From: Nostoc sp. WHI
GTDB taxonomy: Bacteria > Cyanobacteriota > Cyanobacteriia > Cyanobacteriales > Nostocaceae
Assembly: GCF_015714725.1 (NCBI RefSeq)
Contig: NZ_WBKM01000014.1
Location: forward strand, 1 to 46,238
Length of the DNA stretch: 46,238 nucleotides
Reading direction: 5' to 3'
Each line of letters begins with the position of its first letter. Within the stretch, counting starts at the first letter, position 1. The notes under the pieces were generated by a model, which saw only the letters and a list, made by a program, of their open reading frames with translations, was not told where the DNA came from and did not search any database. Positions 39,231-46,238 of this stretch are shown here, piece by piece. The translations under genes were made by a program, and so were the position numbers.

Positions 39231-41117
39231 ATGGAAGCATCTTTTGAAATTACCCTACAAATGGCGATCGCAGTCCTTGCAGGCATTAGCGCTCAAGTCC
39301 TGGCTGCATACTTTCGCATACCCAGCATCGTCTTGTTATTGCTGTTAGGCATCCTCTTTGGCTCCGATGGCATAGGGCTGTTGCATCCCCATTTACTAGG
39401 CAGTGGACTGGAAGTTATTGTCGCCCTAGCGACGGCAATAATTTTGTTTGAAGGCGGACTCAATTTGGATCTGCGAGAGTTAGGCAGAGTTTCAGTTAGC
39501 TTGCAATTGCTCGTAACTCTCGGAACGCTGATCACGCTGCTTGGTGGGAGTATGGCTGCTCACTGGCTGGGTGAATTTCCCTGGAACATAGCTTTTCTCT
39601 ATGCTTCCATAGTCGTGGTGACAGGCCCAACTGTCGTTGGCCCCCTGCTCAAACAAATCAATGTAGATCGGCAAGTGGCAACACTATTGGAAGGGGAAGG
39701 GGTTTTAATTGACCCTGTAGGAGCTATTCTCGCCTTCGTTGTCCTCGATACCATTTTAAACGGCGATGCTGACCCAATGAATGCGATCGCTGGTTTACTT
39801 ATGCGTCTGTGTGTTGGTGCAGCAATTGGTGGTGCTGGCGGTTATGTGATGAGTTTGATTTTTAAACGCGCCAATTTTCTGTCATTTGAGCTAAAAAACT
39901 TAGTGGTGCTAGCAATACTGTGGAGTTTGTTTACTTTATCGCAAATGATCCGCAGTGAGTCAGGAGTAATGACAACAGTAGTTGCCGGAGCAGTGTTTGC
40001 TAACTCTTCAGTCCCAGAAGAACGTTTGTTAAGGAGCTTTAAGGGTCAGTTGACAATTCTCAGCGTCTCGGTGCTATTCATTCTATTAGCAGCTGACCTA
40101 TCTATTGCTAGTGTATTTGCTTTGGGTTGGGGTAGTTTATTCACCGTTTTGGTACTAATGTTTGTCGTTCGCCCGATTAATATCCTGTTGTGTACTTGGA
40201 ATAGTAACCTCAACTGGCGACAGAAACTATTTTTAAGCTGGGTTGCTCCTAGAGGAATTGTTGCTGCTTCGATCGCTTCTTTTTTTGCGATTTCCCTAAC
40301 ACAGCGCGGCATTAACGGCGGTGATTCGATCAAAGCTCTAGTATTCCTAACAATTATTATGACTGTTGTCTGCCAAGGGCTAACAGCTGGCTGGGTTGCT
40401 AAATGGCTGCAAATCACCTCCAAAGATGCAACTGGAGCAGTAATTGTGGGTTGTAATCCGTTGAGTCTTTTGATTGCCCGGTTCTTTCAAGAACGGGAAG
40501 AAAACGTGATCATGATTGATACTGATCCTGAATGTCTTGTCCAAGCTGAGGCGCAAAATCTGCGGGTTATTGCCAGCAGTGCCTTGGATGCTGCTGTTTT
40601 GGAAGAGGCAGGACTTGCTTCTATTGGCACTTTTTTGGCTATGACTAGTAATGGCGAGGTGAATTTTGTTTTGGCTCAACGGGCGGCTGAGGAATTTAAT
40701 CCGCCGCGTGTCTTGGCTGTTTTTCCCCGTGACCCGCAAGCTAATATTTCAGTTAATAATAAAGTTAACCAAGCTTTCATTCCAGACTTAGCGATTAAAA
40801 CTTGGAATGAATATTTAAATGATGGGCGAGTCAAGTTGGGAACAACCACCCTAACTGAGTCAGAATTTTCTAATCAAAGCGATCGCATCCAAGAAAAAAT
40901 TCGGGCTGGGGTGTTGATACCATTATTGGTAGAACGAGAAGAACGCTTACAGGTAATGGCAGCTAACCAAGAGTGGGAAGTTGGCGATCGCATTATCTAC
41001 GTATTATATGACCCCAGACCTCAGCTTTTAAAACGCTTATCTGGCGTTACCCAATCCACTCCTCTGTCTCTAGAAAAGTTACCAGAGGTTGAAGATTTAT
41101 CCCTTAGCCAATTTTAG
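39231..41117 (+). CDS. CPA1/NhaP-type cation:proton antiporter with TrkA-N domain
   Basis: About 400 residues form 11-13 membrane helices (e.g. RIPSIVLLLLLGILFGSDGI, ALATAIILFEGGLNL). The ion-site helix reads LEGEGVLIDPVGAILAF, with the conserved Asp. The C-terminal part (about 400-600) is a TrkA-N-like nucleotide-binding domain: AVIVGCNPLSLLIARFFQER, ENVIMIDTDPECLVQA. It should exchange Na+ or K+ for protons across the plasma membrane, gated by NAD(H) or a related ligand; which ion cannot be decided. The usual GxGxxG loop is altered to GCNPLS. Confidence 0.88.
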   Translation: MEASFEITLQMAIAVLAGISAQVLAAYFRIPSIVLLLLLGILFGSDGIGLLHPHLLGSGLEVIVALATAIILFEGGLNLDLRELGRVSVSLQLLVTLGTLITLLGGSMAAHWLGEFPWNIAFLYASIVVVTGPTVVGPLLKQINVDRQVATLLEGEGVLIDPVGAILAFVVLDTILNGDADPMNAIAGLLMRLCVGAAIGGAGGYVMSLIFKRANFLSFELKNLVVLAILWSLFTLSQMIRSESGVMTTVVAGAVFANSSVPEERLLRSFKGQLTILSVSVLFILLAADLSIASVFALGWGSLFTVLVLMFVVRPINILLCTWNSNLNWRQKLFLSWVAPRGIVAASIASFFAISLTQRGINGGDSIKALVFLTIIMTVVCQGLTAGWVAKWLQITSKDATGAVIVGCNPLSLLIARFFQEREENVIMIDTDPECLVQAEAQNLRVIASSALDAAVLEEAGLASIGTFLAMTSNGEVNFVLAQRAAEEFNPPRVLAVFPRDPQANISVNNKVNQAFIPDLAIKTWNEYLNDGRVKLGTTTLTESEFSNQSDRIQEKIRAGVLIPLLVEREERLQVMAANQEWEVGDRIIYVLYDPRPQLLKRLSGVTQSTPLSLEKLPEVEDLSLSQF

Positions 41118-41167
41118 ATTTTGGATTTTGGATTTTGGATTGATTGAAGGAAAAATTTAAAATTCAA

Positions 41168-41329
41168 TAGACCTCTTGCAAAAGTCCTTCTTTTTGCTTT
41201 CTTCTTTGCGCCTTTGCGCGGCAGTCACTCATGGGGGAAACCCCCATCGCTTTTAGCGTCTCCCCTTGGGAGAAGACCGCGCTGCCTTGCCTTTGCGTGA
41301 GACAAAAAATTATTTATGCAAGAGGTCTA
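41168..41329. mobile_element. MITE-like element with TAGACCTCTTGCA ends, nested repeat inside
   Basis: Perfect 13-bp inverted ends TAGACCTCTTGCA (41168-41180) and TGCAAGAGGTCTA (41317-41329) frame 162 bp without a gene. The interior CTTTGCGCCTTTGCG...CCTTTGCGTGAG is split by a GC-rich block (about 41221-41287: CATGGGGGAAACCCCCATCG, TTTTAGCGTCTCCCCTTGGG). That block resembles the tnpB insertion, so a small repeat landed inside the MITE. Confidence 0.7.
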
Positions 41330-41341
41330 ATGACTCCCAAC

Positions 41342-41941
41342 TTATCCCTCAGCTTGATACATTTGACGTTCCTGCCACAATAAAGCCGATAAATGTACTA
41401 TGGCAAGAATTAGTGTTGCCATAGAAAGAAGATAACTATTTATTGTGTAAAGGTGTTCGACGGTAATTGTGTTAATGGCTCCACCGCCAGTCAAAATATC
41501 ACGCAGTTGCCCACCAATGAAAGGAATAGCTTCGATGGTTCCTAGCTCAATGCTAAAACGCCAGTATCCTTCCTGAGTCCAATCTAGGAGCATCGCTGTC
41601 CAATCCAGCCCGATGGCACTTAGGGTAAACAAAATCCCACTAATCCAAGCCACTAGCCAACTCTTGCGAAATTGCCGACCTAAAAACATCACCACAATTT
41701 GAATTAGGGCGATCGCAATTAGCGCGTTACCAGCAATATCATGGGTTCTCCGAAACAACCAGCCGTATGGCAGTTGTGTATTAATCATCTTTAAGGAGTT
41801 ATAAGCTCCGCCTGCTGTCGGTTCGTAGTAAAAAGCAAGCAAAACTCCGGTAGATACATAAATTAAGCACAGAGTCAAAATCACGACTGATAATATCGTC
41901 GCTATTCGTCGCAAAATCCTATCGAACTGGGTGCTTTGCAT
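41342..41941 (-). CDS. Cytochrome b6-like protein with lost heme ligands
   Basis: Over 199 residues this aligns with the four-helix cytochrome b6 (PetB) plan: VSTGVLLAFYYEPT, LPYGWLFRRTHDIAG, QEGYWRFSIELGTIEAIPFI and ILAIVHLSALLW. Key cofactor residues differ. His67 matches the first helix-B ligand, but the second (14 later) is Gln81. In helix D the first is Asn168, while His183 remains. The Cys that holds heme c(n) in PetB is replaced (Ile16). It therefore cannot bind the hemes the normal way. It is a paralogue, not the housekeeping petB; function unknown. Confidence 0.82.
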   Translation of the reverse strand: MQSTQFDRILRRIATILSVVILTLCLIYVSTGVLLAFYYEPTAGGAYNSLKMINTQLPYGWLFRRTHDIAGNALIAIALIQIVVMFLGRQFRKSWLVAWISGILFTLSAIGLDWTAMLLDWTQEGYWRFSIELGTIEAIPFIGGQLRDILTGGGAINTITVEHLYTINSYLLSMATLILAIVHLSALLWQERQMYQAEG

Positions 41942-42039
41942 GGCTCACCCCTCCTGTTCTTAACTAAGTATTTACTATTATTATAATTTTAGCTAAGAAA
42001 TATTAACAAATGTTGCATTTTTCAAAAAAACAAAGTTTT

Positions 42040-42735
42040 TTAAATCAAATATTGCACCCAAGCTTTTAAGGGTTCTGGTGAGCCATACCAAATCCCTGGA
42101 CTTCTAGGAGAATGCTTCACACCTTCAATCACTAGATTTTCTGCCCCCTCTAAATGAGCAGCTTCAATGGGTGTGATTCCATCTCCCCAAGTATTGCCCT
42201 TGCCACAAGTTAATTGGTAACTACTGTAAGCTAACCAACTACCGCGTCGCCTTTCTCCAAAGATAGTTTTGCCAGCCACACAAACGTAACGAACGTTTTT
42301 GTAAAAAGCTCCTGGGTAGTTATTGGTGACAAAATCTAGATTGAAGCGCGTCCAACGTTCTTGGCTGATATGAGGTGTACCCAAGGTGATGAGAGTGGCA
42401 ACCAGGGGATGTGCTTCCCTGAGAAAGGGTTGGATATTACCACGTCCCGAATAGGGCTTTTCTCCCATGTAGATGCGAGATATCCAACCTCCGGCTGAGT
42501 GACCAATCAAGTTAACTTGAGTAGTATTGTGTTGCTGTAACGTCTGCTTTACTGTGTAATCTAGTTGTTGCAGAATCGGTGTTACAGGTCTTCCGCCAAG
42601 AGTGGGAAGCCAATCGCGTCGTCGCAGTGGTACTGTGACGGTAGCAAAACCCAACTGTTGTAGAGATTGTTCGAGTTGGCGGTAAGCGATCGCGCTTTCT
42701 AGATATCCAGGCAGAATAACTATCGGTAACGGCAT
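42040..42735 (-). CDS. Alpha/beta-hydrolase, lipase-like
   Basis: The 231 residues begin MPLPIVILPGYLESAIAYRQ (oxyanion strand) and have the nucleophile elbow VNLIGHSAGGWISRIYMG, an acid region GDGITPIEAAHLEGA and a final His in IEGVKHSPRSPGIW. This matches cyanobacterial and plastid lipase/acyltransferase-like hydrolases. The substrate may be a membrane lipid but is unproven. The ATG at MPLPIV is preferred to the longer frame. Confidence 0.85.
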   Translation of the reverse strand: MPLPIVILPGYLESAIAYRQLEQSLQQLGFATVTVPLRRRDWLPTLGGRPVTPILQQLDYTVKQTLQQHNTTQVNLIGHSAGGWISRIYMGEKPYSGRGNIQPFLREAHPLVATLITLGTPHISQERWTRFNLDFVTNNYPGAFYKNVRYVCVAGKTIFGERRRGSWLAYSSYQLTCGKGNTWGDGITPIEAAHLEGAENLVIEGVKHSPRSPGIWYGSPEPLKAWVQYLI

Positions 42736-43446
42736 TTTGAATTTTAGATGCAATGAATTAAGGGGACGAAGAAGCAGTCAGGATTCAGGAGCTAGAATTG
42801 CGATCGCGTGACTGACTCCTTTGATAAAAACCCAAATAGCTTGGGTGGGGTTCAAAACTAGAATGTCAATAAAATTGTACAATTTGCAACAGTTTTAGGG
42901 GTTGCTAATGTGGTAGTATTTTTACATAGTGGCTAGTCTCGGACGAGCAGGTGTGTCATCTTTTACAGAAGCGTAGTTGACTGCAAAACAATAAAAAAGA
43001 CAAGGCAACCTCAGCAGATGTTGTGATGTATCCAAACTCGTGCCCTGACTGAAACTTTATAAATATCCCAGATATTAATGAGTAAGTTGGCACAATAAAA
43101 CCAAACTAGGTGGATATTGATAAAGTAGGCTAAAACCCTCTTGCCTCGTGCTTTATCTCAACGATAAATTTTTACGCCGATCTACAATCGTGTGCGTTGT
43201 AAGAATAAAAAATCCAAAAAAGTAATTTTTCAAATATCTCTTTAGTAAGCTCAACTTTAAAGATATGATACAGCGTCATTAATCACCTTAAAAACTTGAG
43301 TAAATGGCAATCTTGGCGTTTTGATTGCCACTATTAGGAACTAATTATTTCCTTAGAGGCACTTATATATTGCAATCTGTTGCAATATAGTTTGAAAGAG
43401 AAAATCGCTAGTCAACTGCAACTGAGCCGAGTGAACGATAACAGTT
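42736..43446. other. 710-bp gene-free region before the TonB-like gene
   Basis: No supported gene. There is a hairpin CCCAA-atagc-TTGGG (42831-42845) flanked by AAAA and GGGGTT, an AGTCAG/CTGACT inverted pair near 42777-42817, and AT-rich DNA with probable promoters. I could not match any known small RNA by eye. Confidence 0.4.
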
Positions 43447-44943
43447 ATGTCTTACGTCTCCCTGCTGAAAAATATACCAGAAATCATAAGCCAGCCAATT
43501 GGGATAGCAGCTATAGCCTCTCTTGGCATCCACGGGGCGATCGCCATGATTGTGCCATTGATGCCTATGGAGGCCAACAAGCCTAAAGAAACAGGATCAT
43601 CCAAAACAGTTGGACTTTTGGAATTGAGCCAAGCCGACCAAAATCGGTTGCCCCAAAGTACACCGCAAGTTGGTTTACAACAATTTCCCCCAGTAGCGCC
43701 AGTTTCTCCTCCAAACTTTGGTGCCCAAGCTGTATTACCCCCATTGACACCACCACTGCCATCCAGTCAGCTAGTGCTGCCTCCTCTACCCCCATCATCG
43801 AATAACTATCGGATCTCCTCCTTGCCTACAAGGCAGTCTTTGCGGATGATTCCTAGTGAAAATTTGCGATTTGATGCTTCTAAAGTTGACAGTTCTAAAT
43901 TCAACGCTGGGGCTAAATTCTCTCCATTAGTTCCTCGTTTGAATGATAGTAAATATGAGGTATCTAAGCCCTTCCCTATAAATAGGTTGCCAGAATTGCA
44001 GTCGCAGAGAATACCTGAGGATATTTTGCGGAATGCCCAACCTCCGAATTTATCTGATACTACCTCTATTGCAACAGCACAGGGAAATACAACTTTAAAT
44101 GATGCGTCTAAATTTTCTCAAAACTCGCTCATAAATTCTCTAAAACAAACTCCAAGGGTTGAAAAGACTTTAATTGGAACTAGGGGAAGTGCGCCCCAGA
44201 CAGCCGATTTGTCGGCGAAGGGAACTCAACAGGCCATCGCACAACTAGACTCCTACACAAACCTGAGAAAAGAAGTCCAGGAAGAATACCCCAACGCACG
44301 ACAAAAATCAGTCATCCGCGAAATATTACCCACGGATAAACCTAATCTTGAAGGTGCTGTTTTGGGTGTGTTAATTGTAGACCCTGATGGCAAAGTTTTA
44401 GATATCAAGTTCCAAAACAAGTTTATCTCACCTGAATTGCGAACAAAAGCAAGGGAATATTTCAACAAACAATCCCCCAAGGGAGATAAACAGATTAGTT
44501 CTTATCCATTTAATCTGCTTTTCCAAAACAACACTACTGGCGCTACTCCAGAGCAAAGTCCCTCATCATTAGCTGTACCACGAGTCAATAGCAATCAGCT
44601 TACACCCTCACCAGCAGCTACTTTTAAACCATTACCTGAGCTGCGAATCAGAAGAAACCAGCCTGCCCCTTCACCAGCAAGTAGTCTCAAACCATTAGTT
44701 GCACCGGAAGTCAATAGCAATCAGCCTGCGTCCTTACCAACAGCTACTTTTAAACCATTATCTGAACTACGAATCAGAAATACTCAGCCTGCTCCTTCAC
44801 CAGCAGCTACTACTCCTGAGCCGTTATCGGTGTTTAGAGTCAATAAAAGTCAGCCTACACCTACTGCTGAATCTGAGCAAAAATTAGTAGAACAGTTGCG
44901 CCAACTGAAGGAAAAAAGACAAGAGTCTAATGTAGAAAAATAA
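43447..44943 (+). CDS. TonB-like, Pro-rich membrane-anchored protein
   Basis: Of 498 residues, about 18-40 (IGIAAIASLGIHGAIAMIVP) form one membrane anchor. A long Pro/Ser/Asn-rich periplasmic region follows (PPLTPPLPSSQLVLPPLPPS). Around 300-345, LGVLIVDPDGKVLDIKFQNK and ISPELRTKAREYFNKQSP resemble the TonB C-terminal fold. Unusually, that domain is not at the end: five degenerate 21-residue repeats (377-481) and a charged tail follow. It may couple energy to outer-membrane uptake, or span the cell wall. No ExbB/ExbD gene is in the window. Confidence 0.7.
   Translation: MSYVSLLKNIPEIISQPIGIAAIASLGIHGAIAMIVPLMPMEANKPKETGSSKTVGLLELSQADQNRLPQSTPQVGLQQFPPVAPVSPPNFGAQAVLPPLTPPLPSSQLVLPPLPPSSNNYRISSLPTRQSLRMIPSENLRFDASKVDSSKFNAGAKFSPLVPRLNDSKYEVSKPFPINRLPELQSQRIPEDILRNAQPPNLSDTTSIATAQGNTTLNDASKFSQNSLINSLKQTPRVEKTLIGTRGSAPQTADLSAKGTQQAIAQLDSYTNLRKEVQEEYPNARQKSVIREILPTDKPNLEGAVLGVLIVDPDGKVLDIKFQNKFISPELRTKAREYFNKQSPKGDKQISSYPFNLLFQNNTTGATPEQSPSSLAVPRVNSNQLTPSPAATFKPLPELRIRRNQPAPSPASSLKPLVAPEVNSNQPASLPTATFKPLSELRIRNTQPAPSPAATTPEPLSVFRVNKSQPTPTAESEQKLVEQLRQLKEKRQESNVEK
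44575..44889 (+). repeat. Five 63-bp (21-aa) degenerate tandem repeats in the TonB-like gene
   Basis: The units follow the pattern xPxVNSNQPxPSPAATFKPL (e.g. PRVNSNQLTPSPAATFKPL, PELRIRRNQPAPSPASSLKP, SELRIRNTQPAPSPAATTPE). They alternate between VNSNQ- and RIRxxQ-type openings, suggesting an earlier 42-residue double unit. Copy number could change by recombination. Confidence 0.75.
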
Positions 44944-45175
44944 TCACCTACTGGTGATTTTGAATTAAGGACAAGCTAAAAACCATGAATGAGAAGTTCA
45001 CAATCTTGATCATTGATTTTTAACATCTTGTTTTTAGCAGTAGGCGAAGTGGCGATCGCTACTTCGCCATATACAGCATAATTCAGAAGTAAAACAGGCT
45101 TTATACCTAGCTTTGAGACTTAGCTGATGTAGTTCACCAACTTGAAATCTGCTGTATGTAGACAGTAGAGCTACT

Positions 45176-45520
45176 TTACCAGCCTTGCTCTGCATTTTGA
45201 AAAACGTAAGCAGCTACCTCCAGAATCTCTTGAGGACTTAACTTGTCTTTAAAAGCAGGCATGGCATTTTTACCATTCTGCACTTGATGGATAATCGCCT
45301 CGATTGAGTCGCCATCATAATTTTTTAGGTACTTTGACAATGCTTCCTTTTTTAAAGTTTTATGACTAATCAGGATATTACCGCCACCTATATGGCAAGA
45401 AGCACAGTTAGCCTCGAAAATTTTAGCACCGTTGGATGTTTCGGCAGCTAGTGCTGGATGAATGAATGTAAGTTTGAATAGGGCGATCGCCAACAGCAAG
45501 ATTAATAAAAGTATTCTCAA
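45176..45520 (-). CDS. petJ: Cytochrome c6 (c553)
   Basis: This is a lumenal heme protein carrying electrons from b6f to photosystem I or oxidase. A signal peptide ([18 protein letters not shown] to PALA-AE) precedes a mature domain of about 87 residues with heme motif CASCH, axial Met in [14 protein letters not shown], and the C-terminal [17 protein letters not shown] use a TTG start at 45520: GAGGAA sits 6 bases upstream of it, while the longer frame (to 45550) would place MLEACCEE before the signal peptide. It is in the same direction as, and about 195 bp downstream of, petE. Confidence 0.88.
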   Translation of the reverse strand: MRILLLILLLAIALFKLTFIHPALAAETSNGAKIFEANCASCHIGGGNILISHKTLKKEALSKYLKNYDGDSIEAIIHQVQNGKNAMPAFKDKLSPQEILEVAAYVFQNAEQGW

Positions 45521-45598
45521 AAGAATTTCCTCGCAACAAGCCTCCAGCAAGAGTATAAACGCGATTAATCCCTAATTAAGTCACATTTGATCAAAATT

Positions 45599-45673
45599 GG
45601 CGGTAACGAATTCACCCCCTGCATTGCCACAGCTTGCCTAGCGTCTTAGGCTGGGATAAAATTCGTCACCGCC
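45599..45673. promoter_or_regulatory. Long inverted repeat between petE and petJ
   Basis: GGCGGTAACGAATT (45599-45612) and AATTCGTCACCGCC (45660-45673) pair at 13 of 14 positions around a 47-base spacer. It lies upstream of petJ and downstream of petE. It could be an operator pair for petJ, or a terminator/attenuator hairpin for petE. Confidence 0.55.
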
Positions 45674-45714
45674 ATTTATGCATTTTACGCATCACTCTAG
45701 GAGCGACGATGTTT

Positions 45715-46134
45715 CTAACCTTGGACAGTGATTATACCAATCATGCCAGCACCACGGTGAGGTTCGCAGTAGAAGGTGTAGTCACCAGCAGGTGCGTCTG
45801 CGGGAAAAGTAGTTGTTTCCTTTTGACCAGGACTCATCAACAGCTTTTTATGAGACAGAGATGTTGCTAAATCCTTGCTCTTATCAGGATTTTTGGCAGC
45901 ATCAAACACAACATTATGGGGAGGAACTTTATTGTTCACCCATTCAATTGTGTCGCCTGGTTGAATTGTCAGCTTTTTCGGTTCAAATGCCAACATTCCT
46001 TTATCGCTACCCAATTTCACCTTGTATGTTTCAGCCGAAGCGCTAGGGGTAAAAACAGCGAAGCTGCTAACAACTAAAAGAATTGTCAACACTGCTAAAC
46101 TAAGTCGTCGCCAGCTTGCCGAAATCAATTTCAT
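45715..46134 (-). CDS. petE: Plastocyanin
   Basis: This is the small blue copper protein of the thylakoid lumen and copper-dependent alternative to cytochrome c6. The 139 residues include a 34-residue leader (RRLSLAVLTILLVVSSFAVF to ASA-ETYKVKLG) and a cupredoxin domain with all copper ligands: His in KVPPHNVVFDAAKN, and Cys, His and Met in YTFYCEPHRGAGMIG. The length is normal. In related species copper induces petE and represses petJ; here the genes are neighbours, suggesting shared control. Confidence 0.96.
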   Translation of the reverse strand: MKLISASWRRLSLAVLTILLVVSSFAVFTPSASAETYKVKLGSDKGMLAFEPKKLTIQPGDTIEWVNNKVPPHNVVFDAAKNPDKSKDLATSLSHKKLLMSPGQKETTTFPADAPAGDYTFYCEPHRGAGMIGIITVQG

Positions 46135-46194
46135 GCCTTTCTCCTAACAAACAATTTTTTTTCCTTTCTTATTTTAAATAAAATCAACACCAAA

Positions 46195-46211
46195 TATGAC
46201 AATCTGTCATA
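46195..46211. promoter_or_regulatory. Perfect 17-bp palindrome upstream of petE
   Basis: TATGACA-ATC-TGTCATA has 7-bp perfect arms and a 3-base centre, about 60 bp before the petE start. It is the right size and place for a dimeric repressor. Copper control of petE/petJ in cyanobacteria uses a BlaI-type repressor (PetR), and BlaI-type sites are TGTNNNACA/GACANNTGTC-like dyads, so it is a candidate operator. Confidence 0.55.
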
Positions 46212-46238
46212 GATAGAATTTTTTTTAAGAAGGGGGAG

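Noticed and set aside
40046..40739. Reverse ORFs opposite the antiporter
   Set aside because: Antisense shadows of membrane helices and the TrkA-N domain; composition fits frame mirroring.
43380..43586. 68-aa ORF overlapping the TonB-like start
   Set aside because: It is out of frame with the membrane-anchored protein and runs into its coding region; no family similarity.

Overview
The window looks like chromosome of a filamentous, probably heterocyst-forming cyanobacterium of the Nostoc/Anabaena group. The evidence is: many copies of the HIP1 octamer GCGATCGC; oxygenic electron-transport genes (petL, petE plastocyanin, petJ cytochrome c6); cyanobacteria-only families (DUF2499/DUF3593 pair, CsaB, DUF2232); and many heptamer repeats (TTTTGGA/TTTTAGA, AATTACG, CCCAATG types) and very small dispersed repeats (SDRs), several lying inside genes.

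Layout. 1-2.3 kb holds petL and then a gene graveyard: a histidine-kinase tail broken by a 26-bp repeat, a complete IS630-type element with frameshifted transposase, and the stump of a TOPRIM-like gene. 2.4-4.3 kb is an ABC exporter whose 5' end is out of frame at an A9 tract. 4.5-5.45 kb has an array of degenerate palindromic repeats and then a solitary integron-type gene cassette: kptA with a complete attC site and a complementary core site upstream. 5.5-6.8 kb carries an IS5 scrap, an antitoxin with a nonsense-mutated VapC partner, and an apparently intact ParE/RelE-type toxin-antitoxin pair. 7-16.2 kb is mostly housekeeping: aldo/keto reductase, bifunctional-nuclease family, riboflavin synthase, M23 peptidase, biotin ligase, PgeF, two retropepsin-like proteases with a small partner, Uma2 and CsaB. 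16.27-18.37 kb is an IS605-type transposon (divergent tnpA/tnpB) whose TnpB carries an in-frame repeat insertion. 18.4-29.2 kb has DUF2499/DUF3593, hisA, a solute-binding lipoprotein, a methyltransferase, Uma2, a repeat-loaded U32 peptidase and a crp-DUF2232-cobT-like operon. 29.9-38.7 kb has a giant coiled-coil/Hsp70-like ATPase, a ribbon-helix-helix protein, and a GAF-containing histidine-kinase-like protein that lacks the phospho-accepting His, followed by an SRPBCC protein. 38.8-46.2 kb has tRNA-Glu(TTC), a cation/proton antiporter, a degenerate cytochrome b6-like protein, a lipase, a TonB-like protein, and petJ next to petE.

How genes fit together. petE and petJ encode the two interchangeable lumenal electron carriers between cytochrome b6f (which contains PetL) and photosystem I or cytochrome oxidase. 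Most other loci are independent housekeeping units separated by mobile debris. The strongest unusual observation is the lone integron cassette. Next are the cytochrome b6-like protein missing half its heme ligands and the pseudokinase-like sensor. All calls come from reading the sequence and from family knowledge; no database search was run.
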